A DNA stretch of 64,000 nt. It comes from Polytrichum commune. Taxonomy: Eukaryota > Streptophyta > Polytrichopsida > Polytrichales > Polytrichaceae. The DNA is taken from the NCBI GenBank assembly GCA_950295325.1, contig OX485805.1:12496501-12560500 (forward strand). The letters are read 5' to 3'. Positions 1 to 11,002 of this stretch are shown in pieces. The translations under genes were made by a program, and so were the position numbers. The notes under the pieces are model-generated. The model was not told where the DNA came from. It made no database searches and saw nothing but the letters and a program-made list of their open reading frames with translations. Position 1 is the first letter of the stretch. The number at the start of each line of letters is the position of its first letter.

Positions 1-193
1 GATCGTAGTTGATGCAAATGAACATAAGGTTGGGACTCTCGACACGGTTTTCGTCGTGTCGCCCCCGCGGCCACATGCTCCATCGCTTGCACACACATCG
101 TAGTAGACATATTACAGGCACTGGCAATTTCTCCACCAAGATGTCCTCCAGTTCTTGGTTCCATGATCCTTCCTGTGACTCACAACCGCTCAT
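1..193 (-). CDS. F-box protein, N-terminal part (runs off window)
   Basis: The minus strand is open from an ATG at 191-193 to the window edge, giving 64 residues. Residues 11-45 read as an F-box: W-x-x-E-L-E-D-I-L-V-E-K-L-P-V-P followed by L-L-R-C-V-C-K-R-W. F-box proteins bind the SKP1 adaptor of SCF ubiquitin ligases and choose the substrate with a C-terminal domain, which here lies outside the window. I chose this start because it is the first Met in frame, about 10 residues before the F-box, the usual place in plant F-box genes. It is divergent from another F-box-like gene at 1915. A second minus-strand frame (180-428) overlaps the start and may be a leader ORF. F-box identity is confident; the substrate is unknown. 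Confidence 0.75.
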   Translation of the reverse strand, partial: MSGCESQEGSWNQELEDILVEKLPVPVICLLRCVCKRWSMWPRGRHDENRVESPNLMFICINYD

Positions 194-428
194 GTCGTGA
201 GCACTCCCACATCTTTGCGTTGTCCATCAGATAAAACACAAATCCCTCACTTGCTTGCAAACCATACACTTGGCACTGTTTGTTGAATGTCGCCTTGCAC
301 TCCCCGCCACCAATACTCAACTTGAAGCAAACGATACTTGCGGCGAGTCCCCAAGTGAAGTCCAGAACCAAATTTAGACAAAGCTGACTGGGTTCAAAGA
401 AAAGCGTAGATCCCTTCACGTCCTTCAC
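180..428 (-). other. Open frame upstream of the F-box start; possible leader ORF or displaced exon
   Basis: An 82-codon open frame overlaps the start of the minus-strand F-box gene in another frame. Its composition is protein-like (mixed hydrophobic and Cys-containing stretches, for example G-L-A-A-S-I-V-C-F-K-L-S-I-G-G-G). I recognise no domain. It may be an upstream ORF in the 5' leader, an exon moved by a frameshift, or chance. No splice junction joining it to the F-box frame is evident. Confidence 0.2.
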
Positions 429-430
429 AC

Positions 431-459
431 GAGAGGGAGAGAGACAGAGAGAGAGAGAT
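431..459. repeat. (GA)n microsatellite
   Basis: Impure GA run. On the minus strand it is a CT-rich tract about 240 bp upstream of the F-box start codon, a common setting for a plant 5' leader. Confidence 0.7.
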
Positions 460-1290
460 CATCATTCACCCAGAGACCAATCTGTATTAGAGGCCTTTCA
501 CTCTTGGATGGATCCATGTCTCATAATTTTATCCCCAAACAATATGTAACGAACTCATGGATTACAAATCTTCAAAAATGGGGGCAGCAAATACTTTCAC
601 AGTGCTTGCTGAACTACATAGACCCTAGTAGGTGTGAGCATGCAGGTGTACAATAATTTCTGTGGATGTTGCACTACAGTGAGAATGTAGGGACTGTCAA
701 GTAAAGGATTTACAGCTCATGGTCCCCCAATACATCAAATATGTAGCTCTTGCTTCCTGCATCAGCTTACCTCAAACATTGATCACATTGAGGTCTGAAG
801 TCGGCTTGCATTCCCAAATTCAGCTGATCTCAAATTTATCATTTTCAATTGATTGAATTTAGGCTTCTTCAATCAGAATGAACTGGTCAAGATTTGACCA
901 TATTGGCTGCGACCCACCATCAACAGTCAAGGAATCAAAGTGATGCAAAATGTAACACATTACTGTACTTGATTGACTGTTGTTTTGAATGCAACCTTGT
1001 CATGTGTGAAGAACTTCAACTCTGCACGTGCTGGTTACATGTGACGAGATGATTCAGAAAACATGTGTAGAGAACTCCTCACATGCTTGATTCATGAATT
1101 TAAAACATTAATGGATTCAATTTTCAGGAGAAGTGGTATACCTGGATTGGGGCAAGGGTCCTTGATCCATGTCAGAATGGCTATCATGGTAGTCTTTTGA
1201 CTTACTTGTGTATGCACTTCACCTTCAGTTAAGCAAAGTAGTGTCATTTGAAATGGCATCCAAGAGTTGCGTCTCTTCGTGACTAACTTA
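460..1290. other. Intergenic, no gene seen
   Basis: Shared upstream region of two divergent F-box-type genes. I see no ORF, terminal repeat or RNA gene that I can support. Confidence 0.5.
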
Positions 1291-1830
1291 AACAGCTACT
1301 GCAAATGAGCTTGGGAGTTGATCCAGACATGAATGCTGCAAACATGGATCACGTCATCAAAATGTTGTATCTTCCTGAAACTGCCATGGGATTTATTGAC
1401 TGACTGATGCCTCAAAATGTGTGCAATTTCCAGTGTATCCTAGGGAAGGCTGCACAACAATCGAGCAGCTGTTGAAATGAGCTTGAGGAGTTGTTGATCC
1501 AGACATGATAAACGCTGCAAAACAAAAATCCAATATGGATCTCACCATCAAAAAAATTTCATCTCATTCAAAATGCCATGGGATCCGTTCACTGACTGAT
1601 GCATCAGGACGTGTGCACTTTTCAACGTATCCCAGTAAAGACTGCACAACAGTGAAGCAGCTGTTGAAATGAGCTTAGGAGTTGATTCAGACATGAATAC
1701 TGCAACCAAAATGAATTCCGCCATCACAACTTTGTACCTTCCTCAAAATCTCACGGGATCAATTGACTGACTCATGCATGATCAGCATGAATCCCACTGC
1801 AAATTTCAATGTATCCCAGTGAAGACTCTG
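1291..1830. repeat. Three diverged tandem repeats of about 173-192 bp
   Basis: Copies begin near 1293, 1466 and 1658. Each opens with cagct..tg..aaatgagctt, then a gagttgatccagacatga-type block, a gctgcaa block, a tgccatgggat block, ttgactgactgatgc, and ends with a gtatcc..aga..tgcacaac block. The array stops about 85 bp before the start codon of the 1915 gene, so it makes up that gene's proximal promoter or leader. Confidence 0.75.
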
Positions 1831-1914
1831 GAGAAGGCTTCCAGGTATCATAAAATTACCAGCAAGTGGTAGGAGCGGGTACAACTCTCAATCGAAAACA
1901 AGCAGCCAAGAATC

Positions 1915-4332
1915 ATGGCGGAGGAGGATCCAATCGAGGAAGTGATACACGCCGACGAGGTTGAGCGAGCTCAAGATGAGGAATACATCGACATGGATGC
2001 AGTGCGAAGGATGCTGCGACGGAGCCAACGGCAGTCGCAGATGTTTATCATCGACACACTCACAGAGTTTGATCTCGAGTATTTGGACCGCATGTTGGCC
2101 GATTTACCCTTGAAATGGAACCATCTAATGCCATGCACGGTCGCAGAAATCTTCTGCAACGCGCCCCGCCACCTGCTCGACCAAACCTGGAATAAATTGG
2201 AGCGCGGCAATCCACGCTACTTAGTGCACTGCAACGTGGACAGCACACTGAGCGAGTGGCGGCCATCGCAGTTCGAGGATGCGGAGAATCGATTATACGA
2301 GAGCTTCTGCCCCGCAATTATGTGCATGAAATCAAACACATTCCGGTTCGTTGCTTACAAAAGTGCAAAATTCTCTGCAACACACAACAACAAGAAAAAG
2401 TGGTTCGCATTCCCCTCCCTGGCCTACCTCCCCACGGATGTGAAGAAGGTGGTCGCTGGCGATGGCGGTCTTCTAGTTTGCGATGGTGGCATCCAACCTC
2501 GAAGGCCACCTATAAAAAATGAGAAGCTTCTACCCTTAACACATGACGAAGAAGATGACTATGATAGGGCAGTCTTCCCTGAGGGACAATCGGTGATGCT
2601 TGTCACTAACCCTGTGACAAGAGAGTACTACTTTCTGCCACCGATTCCACACATGATTTTGCGGGACAAGTGTGCATGTTTGGTTCTTGTACCACATGAT
2701 GGTCATTCCTTCAACATGAAGAGAAATAGGACTGCATCATTCTTAGCCAAGCGCAGGTCGAGTGCTTCATTGCTCTTGGAGAATTTCGAACCTTACTCAC
2801 ATGATCCTAATGAGTATTATCCTCCTGGACTTCGCCCCGAGTTCTATACCAAGGGCAGCTCATTTCGAGGTAGCCGGGTGTGGCAACACAATGGATCAGA
2901 GAGATTCTCTTTCTTGCAACCGAAGGTGCAACCTACAGAAGAAGATAATCAACTTTCTCCAAAGATTCCTACACCGCTTCCGAGAACTCCCCAGCCAAGG
3001 CGGACAATTCATGGTAGCCCTGGGTGCACGCCGGGGTCCCAGAGAGAGGTGGAGAGGATCGAGGCACTCATGGCTGCGGAGCATGACATCCACAAGAAAT
3101 CTCAGGTCGTGGTTGAAGATGATGTGAGTTCAACGAGCACCGAAGAAATTGAGCCTGACCCTTACAAAAACAGGTTGGAGGAATACTGCCATCACTACAT
3201 GGTTATTGTGATGGGGTCTCACCACGAATGTGCTACGGAGTCGACCAAAAATGTGGAGGAGCTTGTTTGCGCAGTGTTTAGGTCAAAAGAAAAGAATGAA
3301 GGCTGGTTCCTCCGCACTGTGCCATTCAAGGCAAGGTTGATGCCTCCTGAACATGGCCGCACGGGGTTAGCATTCCTCAAAAATGGCAGCTGGATGGCGG
3401 TTTGCTTTGGAGGTCTGTTGGTGGAGGAGCATCTGGAGGAGGTCCCTCCACCACAACCTCCGGAAGAATGTGATCTCTCTGAAAATGATAATGATGAAAA
3501 GAGCATTGCAAGCTCCAAGAGCTCAGAATCCTCAAACAATTCACATGACTCAATCTTTTGCCCAGCTGATCCAAACAAGAAACTGAAACCTCCGAACGCT
3601 AACCCTCCAGCTAAGGAGATGCAAGAATGTCCAGTGGTGCCGAAGAAGAAACTCTGGTGTGAAGATACATCGGAGGAAACCTCAAGCACCACAACTTCGG
3701 AAGAACCGCCCCCTCCTCCAACACCTGAACCGGAGTATGTCCTCATCGAAACAGTCTCAGCGGTGTTGTTTGTCGTCCCCATAGTCCATGAAGATGATTC
3801 TGCCGTTGCGTTTTCCTTCAACCCGCTCCGTACCGAAGATGGATGCCTCCAGAGTCCCATTGTTGTGCAACCATTCGGATGGCAATCCCCCATGCCCATG
3901 CTGTATGCAGTCACAAGGAAGACAGTGCAGGCAGACACCATCATGGTGTTTGCCATAGGATTTGATGTTACGGGAGGTGGAAACCCGGTGCCCAGCGGCA
4001 ACTTCATCCATGTCACAGACATGCCTACTCACATCTTCAACGACATTTTCGAGACGATAGATTACTCTCAGAAAGAGTTTGAATGCACAGCTGGGAATGG
4101 CCTCATTTGCATACGCGTGAAGGACTTTAGAGTTCTGGCTATCTATGACATACAGAAGAGGACTTGGTTGCGCCAGGACTATGCCAAGTATATGCCCACT
4201 CAAGCAAGAGCACGACCTTACCAAATGTCCGCGAATTGCGTCTACGAGCCGAATTTCTGGCAGAAATGCAACTACGACGACATGGACACGAATGAGTTGC
4301 CTCTGCATCTCTGTGGACCCTACGAAGGTTGA
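1915..4332 (+). CDS. Divergent F-box/kelch-like protein, 805 aa, intronless
   Basis: Uninterrupted 805-codon frame, much the longest in the window. The N-terminus is acidic; residues 50-95 contain L-A-D-L-P-L and resemble a degenerate F-box. Residues 163-260 look like an F-box-associated/kelch segment: W-F-A-F-P-S-L-A-Y-L-P, then G-D-G-G-L-L-V-C-D-G-G (182-192), T-N-P-V-T-R-E-Y-Y-F-L-P-P-I-P (231-245) and a Cys-containing strand. Two further blade-like parts follow, one with W-M-A-V-C-F-G-G-L-L and a C-terminal one with Y-D-I-Q-K-R-T-W. Serine- and acid-rich linkers, one with a proline run, separate them. Such proteins usually act as SCF substrate receptors, but the F-box is weak, so SKP1 binding is uncertain. 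Start: ATG 1915 is the first in frame, in the context atcATGgcg. The neighbouring minus-strand F-box gene suggests an F-box cluster. Confidence 0.8.
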   Translation: MAEEDPIEEVIHADEVERAQDEEYIDMDAVRRMLRRSQRQSQMFIIDTLTEFDLEYLDRMLADLPLKWNHLMPCTVAEIFCNAPRHLLDQTWNKLERGNPRYLVHCNVDSTLSEWRPSQFEDAENRLYESFCPAIMCMKSNTFRFVAYKSAKFSATHNNKKKWFAFPSLAYLPTDVKKVVAGDGGLLVCDGGIQPRRPPIKNEKLLPLTHDEEDDYDRAVFPEGQSVMLVTNPVTREYYFLPPIPHMILRDKCACLVLVPHDGHSFNMKRNRTASFLAKRRSSASLLLENFEPYSHDPNEYYPPGLRPEFYTKGSSFRGSRVWQHNGSERFSFLQPKVQPTEEDNQLSPKIPTPLPRTPQPRRTIHGSPGCTPGSQREVERIEALMAAEHDIHKKSQVVVEDDVSSTSTEEIEPDPYKNRLEEYCHHYMVIVMGSHHECATESTKNVEELVCAVFRSKEKNEGWFLRTVPFKARLMPPEHGRTGLAFLKNGSWMAVCFGGLLVEEHLEEVPPPQPPEECDLSENDNDEKSIASSKSSESSNNSHDSIFCPADPNKKLKPPNANPPAKEMQECPVVPKKKLWCEDTSEETSSTTTSEEPPPPPTPEPEYVLIETVSAVLFVVPIVHEDDSAVAFSFNPLRTEDGCLQSPIVVQPFGWQSPMPMLYAVTRKTVQADTIMVFAIGFDVTGGGNPVPSGNFIHVTDMPTHIFNDIFETIDYSQKEFECTAGNGLICIRVKDFRVLAIYDIQKRTWLRQDYAKYMPTQARARPYQMSANCVYEPNFWQKCNYDDMDTNELPLHLCGPYEG

Positions 4333-4916
4333 CTCTCAAATCATCAACAGCCAGTCCATTGAGCGAATTAGATTGCCTCGAACCACACTAAGGAGCTCCA
4401 ATTGCAAGACAGGAATCCTTACCAGCATTGATGATCGTCCGCAAATAGATGTCAAAATGGTGAGGACTCTCTACAACCTTTGTACAGAACCTGTAGGTTG
4501 AGTATTCTGCGCGGAGGTTATATATGCTGCAAGCTTGTTGATGATGCCTTGCAAAAACTGTGCTGACCTGATTCATGCAATGAATTCGGCAGGTTGATAT
4601 CTACTGATTTGCTTCCCTCTTGCTTCCTCGGAAGCTCGGATAAGATATCGCGATGGAATGCTCAAGTGTATCTTAAAGTGAGGGGTTGCAAGGAACGATG
4701 CTGCCTTCATTGACGATCATCACGTTGGGTGCCCAAGGCATGAATCTTCTCTCATACTCACCCTAAAACTCAATCCCTAACTCACCTTACCTTATTTTTG
4801 TAGATTTCATGTCATAAGTAATTGTATCGTGGCCGATCATGGAGGTACATTCTAAGAAAAAACGAGCACAATTTGGATTTAACTTCACTTCAAGTGAGGT
4901 TTGGGAATTCATTCCA
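4333..4916. other. 3' flank of the F-box/kelch-like gene
   Basis: No further coding region is convincing. It probably holds the 3' UTR and poly(A) site of the upstream gene; no clear signal can be fixed. Confidence 0.4.
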
Positions 4917-5790
4917 CTGTAACAGGCAACACTGCAGCTCGTCATCATGTGATGCTACGAATCTGCTTCGGTGGTCCTTTGTAGATTGAGCTTGCGTGCT
5001 GGAAGCACCCTAGTCGTGATGAAGAATTCTCTCTATCTCTGATTCAGAAATGGATGCTGTAGAAATGTGATCTCTGAGCTTGAAGATGGCCGCAATTCAG
5101 GAGCATTCCTCTGGAATTGCTCTGGAATGCATTTTCAAGCTCGGAGAAAATCCAGAGAAGTTCATGAGGAATGCGGCCATTGCTCTGAATTGCTCTGGGA
5201 AAAAGAGCTATAAAAGCTATGAAAGCTTGGATTTCATAGCTTTGTGCACTGGTGAGAAAGTCATAGCACAGTAACAGGTAATGCTACAAACCTGCTCGGT
5301 GGTTTTTCATAGATTGAACTTGCATGCTGGAAACGTTTACCCTAGTGAAAAACTCTTTCTGTGACCGATTCGGGTAAGATTGTGGAACTGTGATCTCTCA
5401 GCTTGAAGATGGCCGCACCTCAGAAGCATTCCTCTGATACTACTCTGAAATACAGTTTCAAGCTCAGAGAAATCCAATCCACAGCAATAGAGGAATTCGG
5501 CCACAGCTCTGAATTTCTCTCAAAAATGCTCTCAAATTGCCGCAACTGCTCTGAATTGCTCGGGTAACAACCTGGCTATCATAGCTTTGCGCACGGGTCA
5601 CAAAGTTATACCCATCATCGTGACATGGCAATCGCGGCAATTTAAGAGTCATTCTGAAACATTATTTATAGCAATTCAGAGCAATGGCCGCATTCCTCAT
5701 GAATTTCTCTGGATTGCTCTGGAATGGCGCTGAAAATGCTGCAATTGCTCTGAAACATTGCTCTGGAAAGAGCCTGGCTTGCAGAACTCT
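4917..5790. repeat. Direct repeat of about 350 bp (two copies) plus an inverted fragment
   Basis: Copy A (from 4917) and copy B (from about 5270) share in order a gtaacagg block, tgctacga/aacctgct, tcggtggt, tagattgaacttgc, gctggaa, a gtgatctct block and gcttgaagatggccgca. A further piece at 5670-5715 is the reverse complement of the segment near 5148-5200. The short motif attgctctgga recurs many times within. The open frames here are by-products of the repeats. Transposon class unknown. Confidence 0.65.
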
Positions 5791-6535
5791 GTGCACTGAG
5801 GGCAAAGTTAGTATGTACTTATCAATATTGTGGAAATGCAGGTCACTGACCCGGACATAATTGCGTCGGTCGATCGAACACTCGATCGAGAACTGACAGC
5901 ACAAGAATGATTGCGTGAAGGAAGGAGTGTTCCTCTCATCATCATATCATTGATTGTCAAGAATGTTCCATGAAAGTCAAGAAATGTCTTTTTAGGGTTC
6001 AGATCCTCCCACCTGCCCATGAGCACACACACTCTGAAGATTGCAGGCTTTAAAACGGCGATGGTGGTGCTTGGTGGTGACGATGCAGCAAATTCTGTTT
6101 TTATTCCCTGGATCTTTGTGGTTCGGAATGATTGCAATTTGCTACGTCCAGCGGTCATGATTTGTAAACAAACACCTTCAACCTCATGGACAATTTTGAC
6201 TATGGGATTGGATTGGGAATTGTGCCTTTGTCGTTTGTTGTTTAGCAAATGTGAATCACAAAGATTGTCATTTCAAATTTTCATAATGAGAGTCGAGATG
6301 CAAAAGTTGAAAAACTATCAATGGGAAGATTCTCTTTTTCTTTCCTTTCTGGCATGGAGCATGTCAATTATGTCAGTGTTGAACCTAGAATTAATGATGT
6401 CCATATTTTGAGCGCTACATTGTCCAATCTCTGTCGTGACATGTGCCTTTTTATTGTATTTCCTTAACTACAAGCATTGTCACATATCGCCTAGATATAG
6501 GTGTTAACATGTATGCTTGTCAAAAGTGCATAGCC
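5791..6535. repeat. Dispersed repeat segment, no gene
   Basis: About 6225-6440 carries a block with caaagattgtcatttcaa and gagtcgagatgcaaaagttg that recurs near 7075, 11685 and 42040. The class is unknown and no terminal repeats were found. Confidence 0.45.
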
Positions 6536-6538
6536 TTA

Positions 6539-6983
6539 GGGGCGGTTTACACTATGGACCATGAAGTCGTCCCACGTAAGAGGCCTATTTTGCGTGGGAC
6601 GACTTCATGGGACGACTTCCATGGTCCGAGTTACTAAAATATTAGTTTTCATGGTTCATGGGCCCTTCACTAGGTGTAAACCGAATGTGGACCATGAAGA
6701 ATGACCATGCACCAAAAAGGCTTAAAACGGCATTTTTCTGACATGGGCCCTTGCTCTTTTTCCCGGACCACCTCTTTTGCTTGTCCCAACGGAAAACCCG
6801 TTGGACCATGGCAGTGGATAGAGTAGGCTTAAAAAATAATATTTTGTGGACCTCAACCTCCGTGGTCACTCTGTCATTTTTTCCTTGGTGTAAACCCAAG
6901 TCGTCCCGGGACGACTTCAACGTCCAATCACATCGCTTAGACGGCCGTGGGACGACTTCATGGTCCATAGTGTAAACCGCCCC
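6539..6983. mobile_element. Tourist-like (PIF/Harbinger) MITE, family M1
   Basis: A 445-bp element with perfect terminal inverted repeats of about 38 bp (outer part GGGGCGGTTTACACTATGG) flanked by the 3-bp duplication TTA (6536-6538 and 6984-6986). A TTA duplication is the signature of PIF/Harbinger elements. The terminal repeats contain the inner palindrome aagtcgtccca..tgggacgactt, repeated near both ends. Open frames on both strands are incidental. Two decayed relatives lie at about 32775 and 36175. Confidence 0.85.
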
Positions 6984-7156
6984 TTATTGTGGGCACATTC
7001 AACTTCATAATCAATCTCAACTGTTGGATTAGATCAATAATTGCCTCCTGCAGTTAGCAAATATACAAATCGCAAAGATTGTCATTCCAAGTTTCTAGTA
7101 CCAGTTTTGGGATGCGAATATAGAAGATGTCAAAGATTCTCTTTTCTCTTGATCTA

Positions 7157-8836
7157 CACCCTAACCTTGATAATGTCACACCCTCCGTTTCACCAAAAAG
7201 TGTGATATAAACAAGGTGTGACATACTTGATAATGTCACATTTTGTGCATAATGTGATATTATCAAAAAATATGTAGAAAATCAAAATATAATTACAATT
7301 TTAAAAAAAAAATACGAGACTTCAATGCTTTTGAATGTAAAATCTAATTCAAAATTGTGAATAACAACAAGAGCACATCATAATGTGTCATTGAGATCAG
7401 GTAAAGACCTCTCACTAGAGACAAAGAAGCTTCTAATGTCACATTGTTTTGTTGATGTTAAATGTGCAACACCAATTCTAATGAGTTTGTCATGGATTTT
7501 TTCCATTTCTAACAACTCATGAGTGCTGAAAATCTGAGAACCTTGGCTAGCCATAAAATTCAAAACATCTTTAGCATATTTTTGTGCATCGCTTAGCTTC
7601 ACTACTTTAGATTCATCATCACTGCTATCAACAATCAATGTGTCCACTTCCATGGAATCAAGAACCTGTTCGCCATCTTGCACTAATTGCACAAGCTCCT
7701 CAGTAGAAAATTCCACCTCAAAATCATCTTCACCTTTCATGTTTATGTACTCCAAAGGACAAAGCTTTTCTACAGGCTTGCCTTCAACATCCAAACCCAA
7801 ATTTAATACGGCGATGAGTCTACCCAATTCCAAAGTTGCTTCCTCCATTTTGGACTTCATACGTTCATCAAGATTGTTTATATCTGCATTCCACTCTGCA
7901 GGCAATATGGCGGACTTTCTCCAACAATTTCTAATGGTTTGATCATCTAATTCATGCCATGCCACCACACACCATAGCATAGCTTGAAATACATCAACAT
8001 TCAATTTCCCCAAATCTTCATTTGAGTTGTTATCAATTTGTTGCAAAGTCCAGGCAACAAGCTTGCGCTTATAGCACATTTTGAATGCTGCAATCACTCC
8101 TTGATCCAAAGGCTAAACAACTGAAGTCACATTTGGTGGAAGGAGCAAGATAGTGATATGGGAGAGTACAAAAGCATTAAACCCATCTATAACTTTCTTG
8201 ACCTCACCATGAATATCATGGCTTCCTGCATTATCCATAATAATCCTCAGGAACCACCGATTGATCAACTTCCACCTCACAATGCAATTCTCTGAAAATG
8301 CCACAGAATGAATGCCAGCAGTCTAAGTTTGAAACAAAGAAATCATTTACAAGGTCTTCAACACCGAATTGATTCAACAAGCCTCAAAGCTTCAAAAGTA
8401 CCATTTAGGAAGAAACCTTGTGGATGCAGCAGTTTGTTGAGGAGAGCGGCAAGAAGATGAGGGGCAGAGCGGTGTGTGGAGCAGCGAGAGGAGAGAGCAT
8501 ACGATGCAGGCGAAGCTGCGAGAAGTTGATCTGCGAGAGAAACCGTTGCTTCTTCGGCACATGAGATTCAAGATTCAAGAACCCAAGATTCAAGCGGAAG
8601 CAGGTGAAGATGCCGACGTCATCCATAGAATTTGTTGTCCATCCGGCCTTTTTTCATCCATGTTACTTGTTATTATCACACTTACACTACAAATTTTGAA
8701 AAAAAAAATGTGACATTATCAAGGGTGATAGTGATAATAACGAGGGAGTTTTACACTATGGAAATCGGTTTCAAACTTTTAGGTGACAATATCAAGGTGT
8801 TCTATTAACAAGTGTGACATTATCAAGGTTAGGGTG
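7157..8836 (-). mobile_element. pogo/Tigger-type (Tc1/mariner) transposon, family P1 copy 1
   Basis: A 1,680-bp element with inverted ends CACCCTAACCTTGATAATG..., flanked by TA on both sides (7155-7156 and 8837-8838). The minus strand carries a broken pogo-type transposase. The 8310-8640 section, between transposase and end, is not shared with the two other P1 copies and looks like filler DNA. It is the longest copy and still lacks the transposase DNA-binding part, so it is non-autonomous. Confidence 0.85.
7378..8304 (-). pseudogene. pogo/Tigger-type transposase, N-terminally truncated, with in-frame stop
   Basis: Minus strand. 8304 to 8113 encodes I-I-M-D-N-A-G-S-H-D, which holds the second catalytic Asp of a DDE_1 domain, and L-L-L-P-P-N-V-T-S-V-V. 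A TAG stop (8110-8112) then replaces the Gln codon of the family motif Q-P-L-D-Q-G. The same frame goes on with P-L-D-Q-G-V-I-A-A-F-K and a 243-codon tail to 7378, including C-W-R-K-S-A-I-L-P and an acidic E-E-L-V-Q-L-V-Q-D-G-E section. The N-terminal CENP-B-like helix-turn-helix and the first catalytic Asp are missing. The family ordinarily excises and inserts its own element at TA sites; this copy cannot make a working enzyme. Confidence 0.85.
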
Positions 8837-8838
8837 TA

Positions 8839-9945
8839 ATGACAAATGCCCTCTTAACTATGGCATTAACTACTAGTCATGCAATGGATTAGATATCCAT
8901 CGAGAGGAGAGTGGATGATTGAGCTATGGAAACGGCGAGTCATGCCCTTCAATTGGATGTGCGACCACTTATAATGTCCATGTTTTGAGTAGCACATAGT
9001 GTAATTGCATCTTGGCACATGTCTAATTGGGGTCTCTTTGGTATTTGTTTTTAATCACAAACCTTGCCATATATCACTCAAGCATAGGTGTTCAATTAAG
9101 AAGGGTAACCACATAAAGTCTCACATACATTGTAGCATCATCTTGTGACTACTCTTCACGAATGCCACAAATAAGTTACAGATGCGCAACCTTAGCTAAG
9201 AATCAAAGAATCGTTGAGTCTTGAGATGTGTCTTATGTTTTTGAACCATTTGAAAAGGATCTAGCTCCTCAATGCTCAGAGGGTGGACTCTTCATGCCAT
9301 GTATGAACTAACGTAAGTGTAAGAAGGGGTTTTATTTGAGGCATTAGCATACATAGTATACATAATGGAGAAATATTATTTTTCTCTAATGTCTACATTT
9401 AAAAAGGCTATTAAGAATGTTGATGTAAAGGTAGATGTACAAAAGGGGGCCCTAGGGTTTAGAGAAATAATTGACAATAGATGTGTTAGTTCCATCCAAT
9501 TCAATTTTTCATTCATTGTTGTCAAATGTTAAGAGTCCTTAATGATTATCTTGTTCATTCTTGTTGGGATTTGCAATTGGGTTTTAGGTTTTTACAAACT
9601 AGAGGCTCCTAAAGCACTCGTGGGTTCCCTTGAGTTTTGCTCTCTGCATTGTGACTAATTTATCGTGCTCTTGTCTTTGTTTGCTTGATGCAATCGTAGA
9701 GTTACATGCTGTGGATTAAAAAATGTTCAATGACTTTCTTCTTGAAAAGTGAAAGTGGAATTTTACATGTATTCGACTTATTATAAACTCAAAGTGATCA
9801 ATTTGGGTCTGAAACTTAATTGAAGTTGGAGCATCCAAATGCAGTCAGTTGAAGTGTAATGGACCATAAGCATAAGAGGAGCACAAATGTATGGAGTTGG
9901 ATTAACCTAAGAAAGGTAGTGTCGAATAACTGGCAATGTTGCTTG
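8839..9945. other. Intergenic, no gene seen
   Basis: AT-rich, with no convincing ORF, RNA gene or paired termini. Confidence 0.5.
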
Positions 9946-9953
9946 TTGAGGAC

Positions 9954-10994
9954 CAGGGTTAATTTTTGCACCCGTCACAGCCTGTCACATGTCAAATTTC
10001 CGTCGAATTTTACCACAACTCGTCACAAGACAGAAAAATGTAAAACTGAATCTGTCAAAAGACATAAAGCTTTTAAAATGCCCGTCAAATGACAGGACCC
10101 AGTCTGAGATGACCTATCACAGATTTAACTTTACAAGTTCCCTACATTCATCTACTAATCATCTTAAATTCCCAACAGGCATTCATTCATGCTAGGGCTC
10201 CCGTAAAGCACGATAGAAGCCGCCACGACAAGTTAAACATTGTTTCATAGACAACAGCTTATCAGCCTTATCTGTTGAGGTTTGCTTCTCTCAGCTCGTC
10301 AAGTTGGGATTTGTTGAGTACCCGAGGTATGTTCTTATACATTTTTCGTAGCGTATCTACGGTTGCCATAATGTCCTGCAATGTTGTCTCTTTGAGAAGC
10401 TCGCACATCACTTAACGTAGAGCAGTAGACTCAGTGGAGGACCAATTGGCCCAATCTCACAAGATTATGGCAGAAGGTGCTTGTAATACCATCGAGTATT
10501 GCAATATGCGAGAGGGGATTTTCAAAGCAAAATTTGGTGAAGAGTGCATTGCGTTCTCGACTTCGATTGAATACATTGGACGCGTTAATGCGCGTATCTC
10601 TATGTGGCATAGATGTGGGAGATATAGATTGGTTAGCTGTTATGCAAGAATGGAGAAATATGCGAGATAGACGTATTCTAGCATTGGATTGAGTGATCCC
10701 AATTTTTTTGGGTTGAGGTTGTGGATAGTGGACATTTACATATAAATGTTTTTGATATAAGAGTTTATTGGTATTTTAGTACAAGAATTTATGATGTATT
10801 GCAAAGGGACTTCATTCTTTGAATACATGTTGAAGTTTACTTTGTAAATGAGCATTAAATAAATTCAACCCGTCAAATGAGAATTTTGCCCGTCAAAAAA
10901 CTGGTTTATATTGGATGAACCCGTCACAAAAACAGGTCAAGAAATTACAGCCCGTCACAAGATAGATGGGACCCCTTGTCAAAAATTACCACTG
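9954..10994 (+). mobile_element. hAT-superfamily element, deletion derivative
   Basis: A 1,041-bp element with ends CAGGGTTAATTTTTG and CAAAAATTACCACTG (13/15 in inverted comparison), flanked by the perfect 8-bp duplication TTGAGGAC (9946-9953 and 10995-11002). An 8-bp duplication and a CAGGG start are hAT hallmarks. Both subterminal regions carry many short cccgtcaca/cccgtcaaa motifs, probable transposase-binding repeats. Only the C-terminus of a transposase remains inside. Confidence 0.85.
10477..10692 (+). pseudogene. hAT transposase C-terminal dimerisation region, fragment
   Basis: The frame reads S-S-I-A-I-C-E-R-G-F-S-K-Q-N, then R-S-R-L-R-L-N-T-L-D-A-L-M-R-V-S and D-I-D-W-L-A-V-M-Q-E-W. 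The C-E-R-x-F-S and LMR-S motifs typify the hAT C-terminal dimerisation region of transposases of the ZNF862-like kind. The BED finger and catalytic core are absent, so this is a remnant. It sits inside the 9954-10994 element in the plus orientation. Confidence 0.8.
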
Positions 10995-11002
10995 TTGAGG
11001 AC

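Noticed and set aside
3219-4022. 267-codon minus-strand frame antisense to the 805-codon gene
   Set aside because: Shadow of the real plus-strand gene; low-complexity Gly/Ser runs mirror Pro/Glu codons on the sense strand.
6642-6968. 108-codon minus-strand frame
   Set aside because: It lies wholly inside the M1 MITE and reads through its inverted repeats; the related frame at 36438-36698 is the same artefact.
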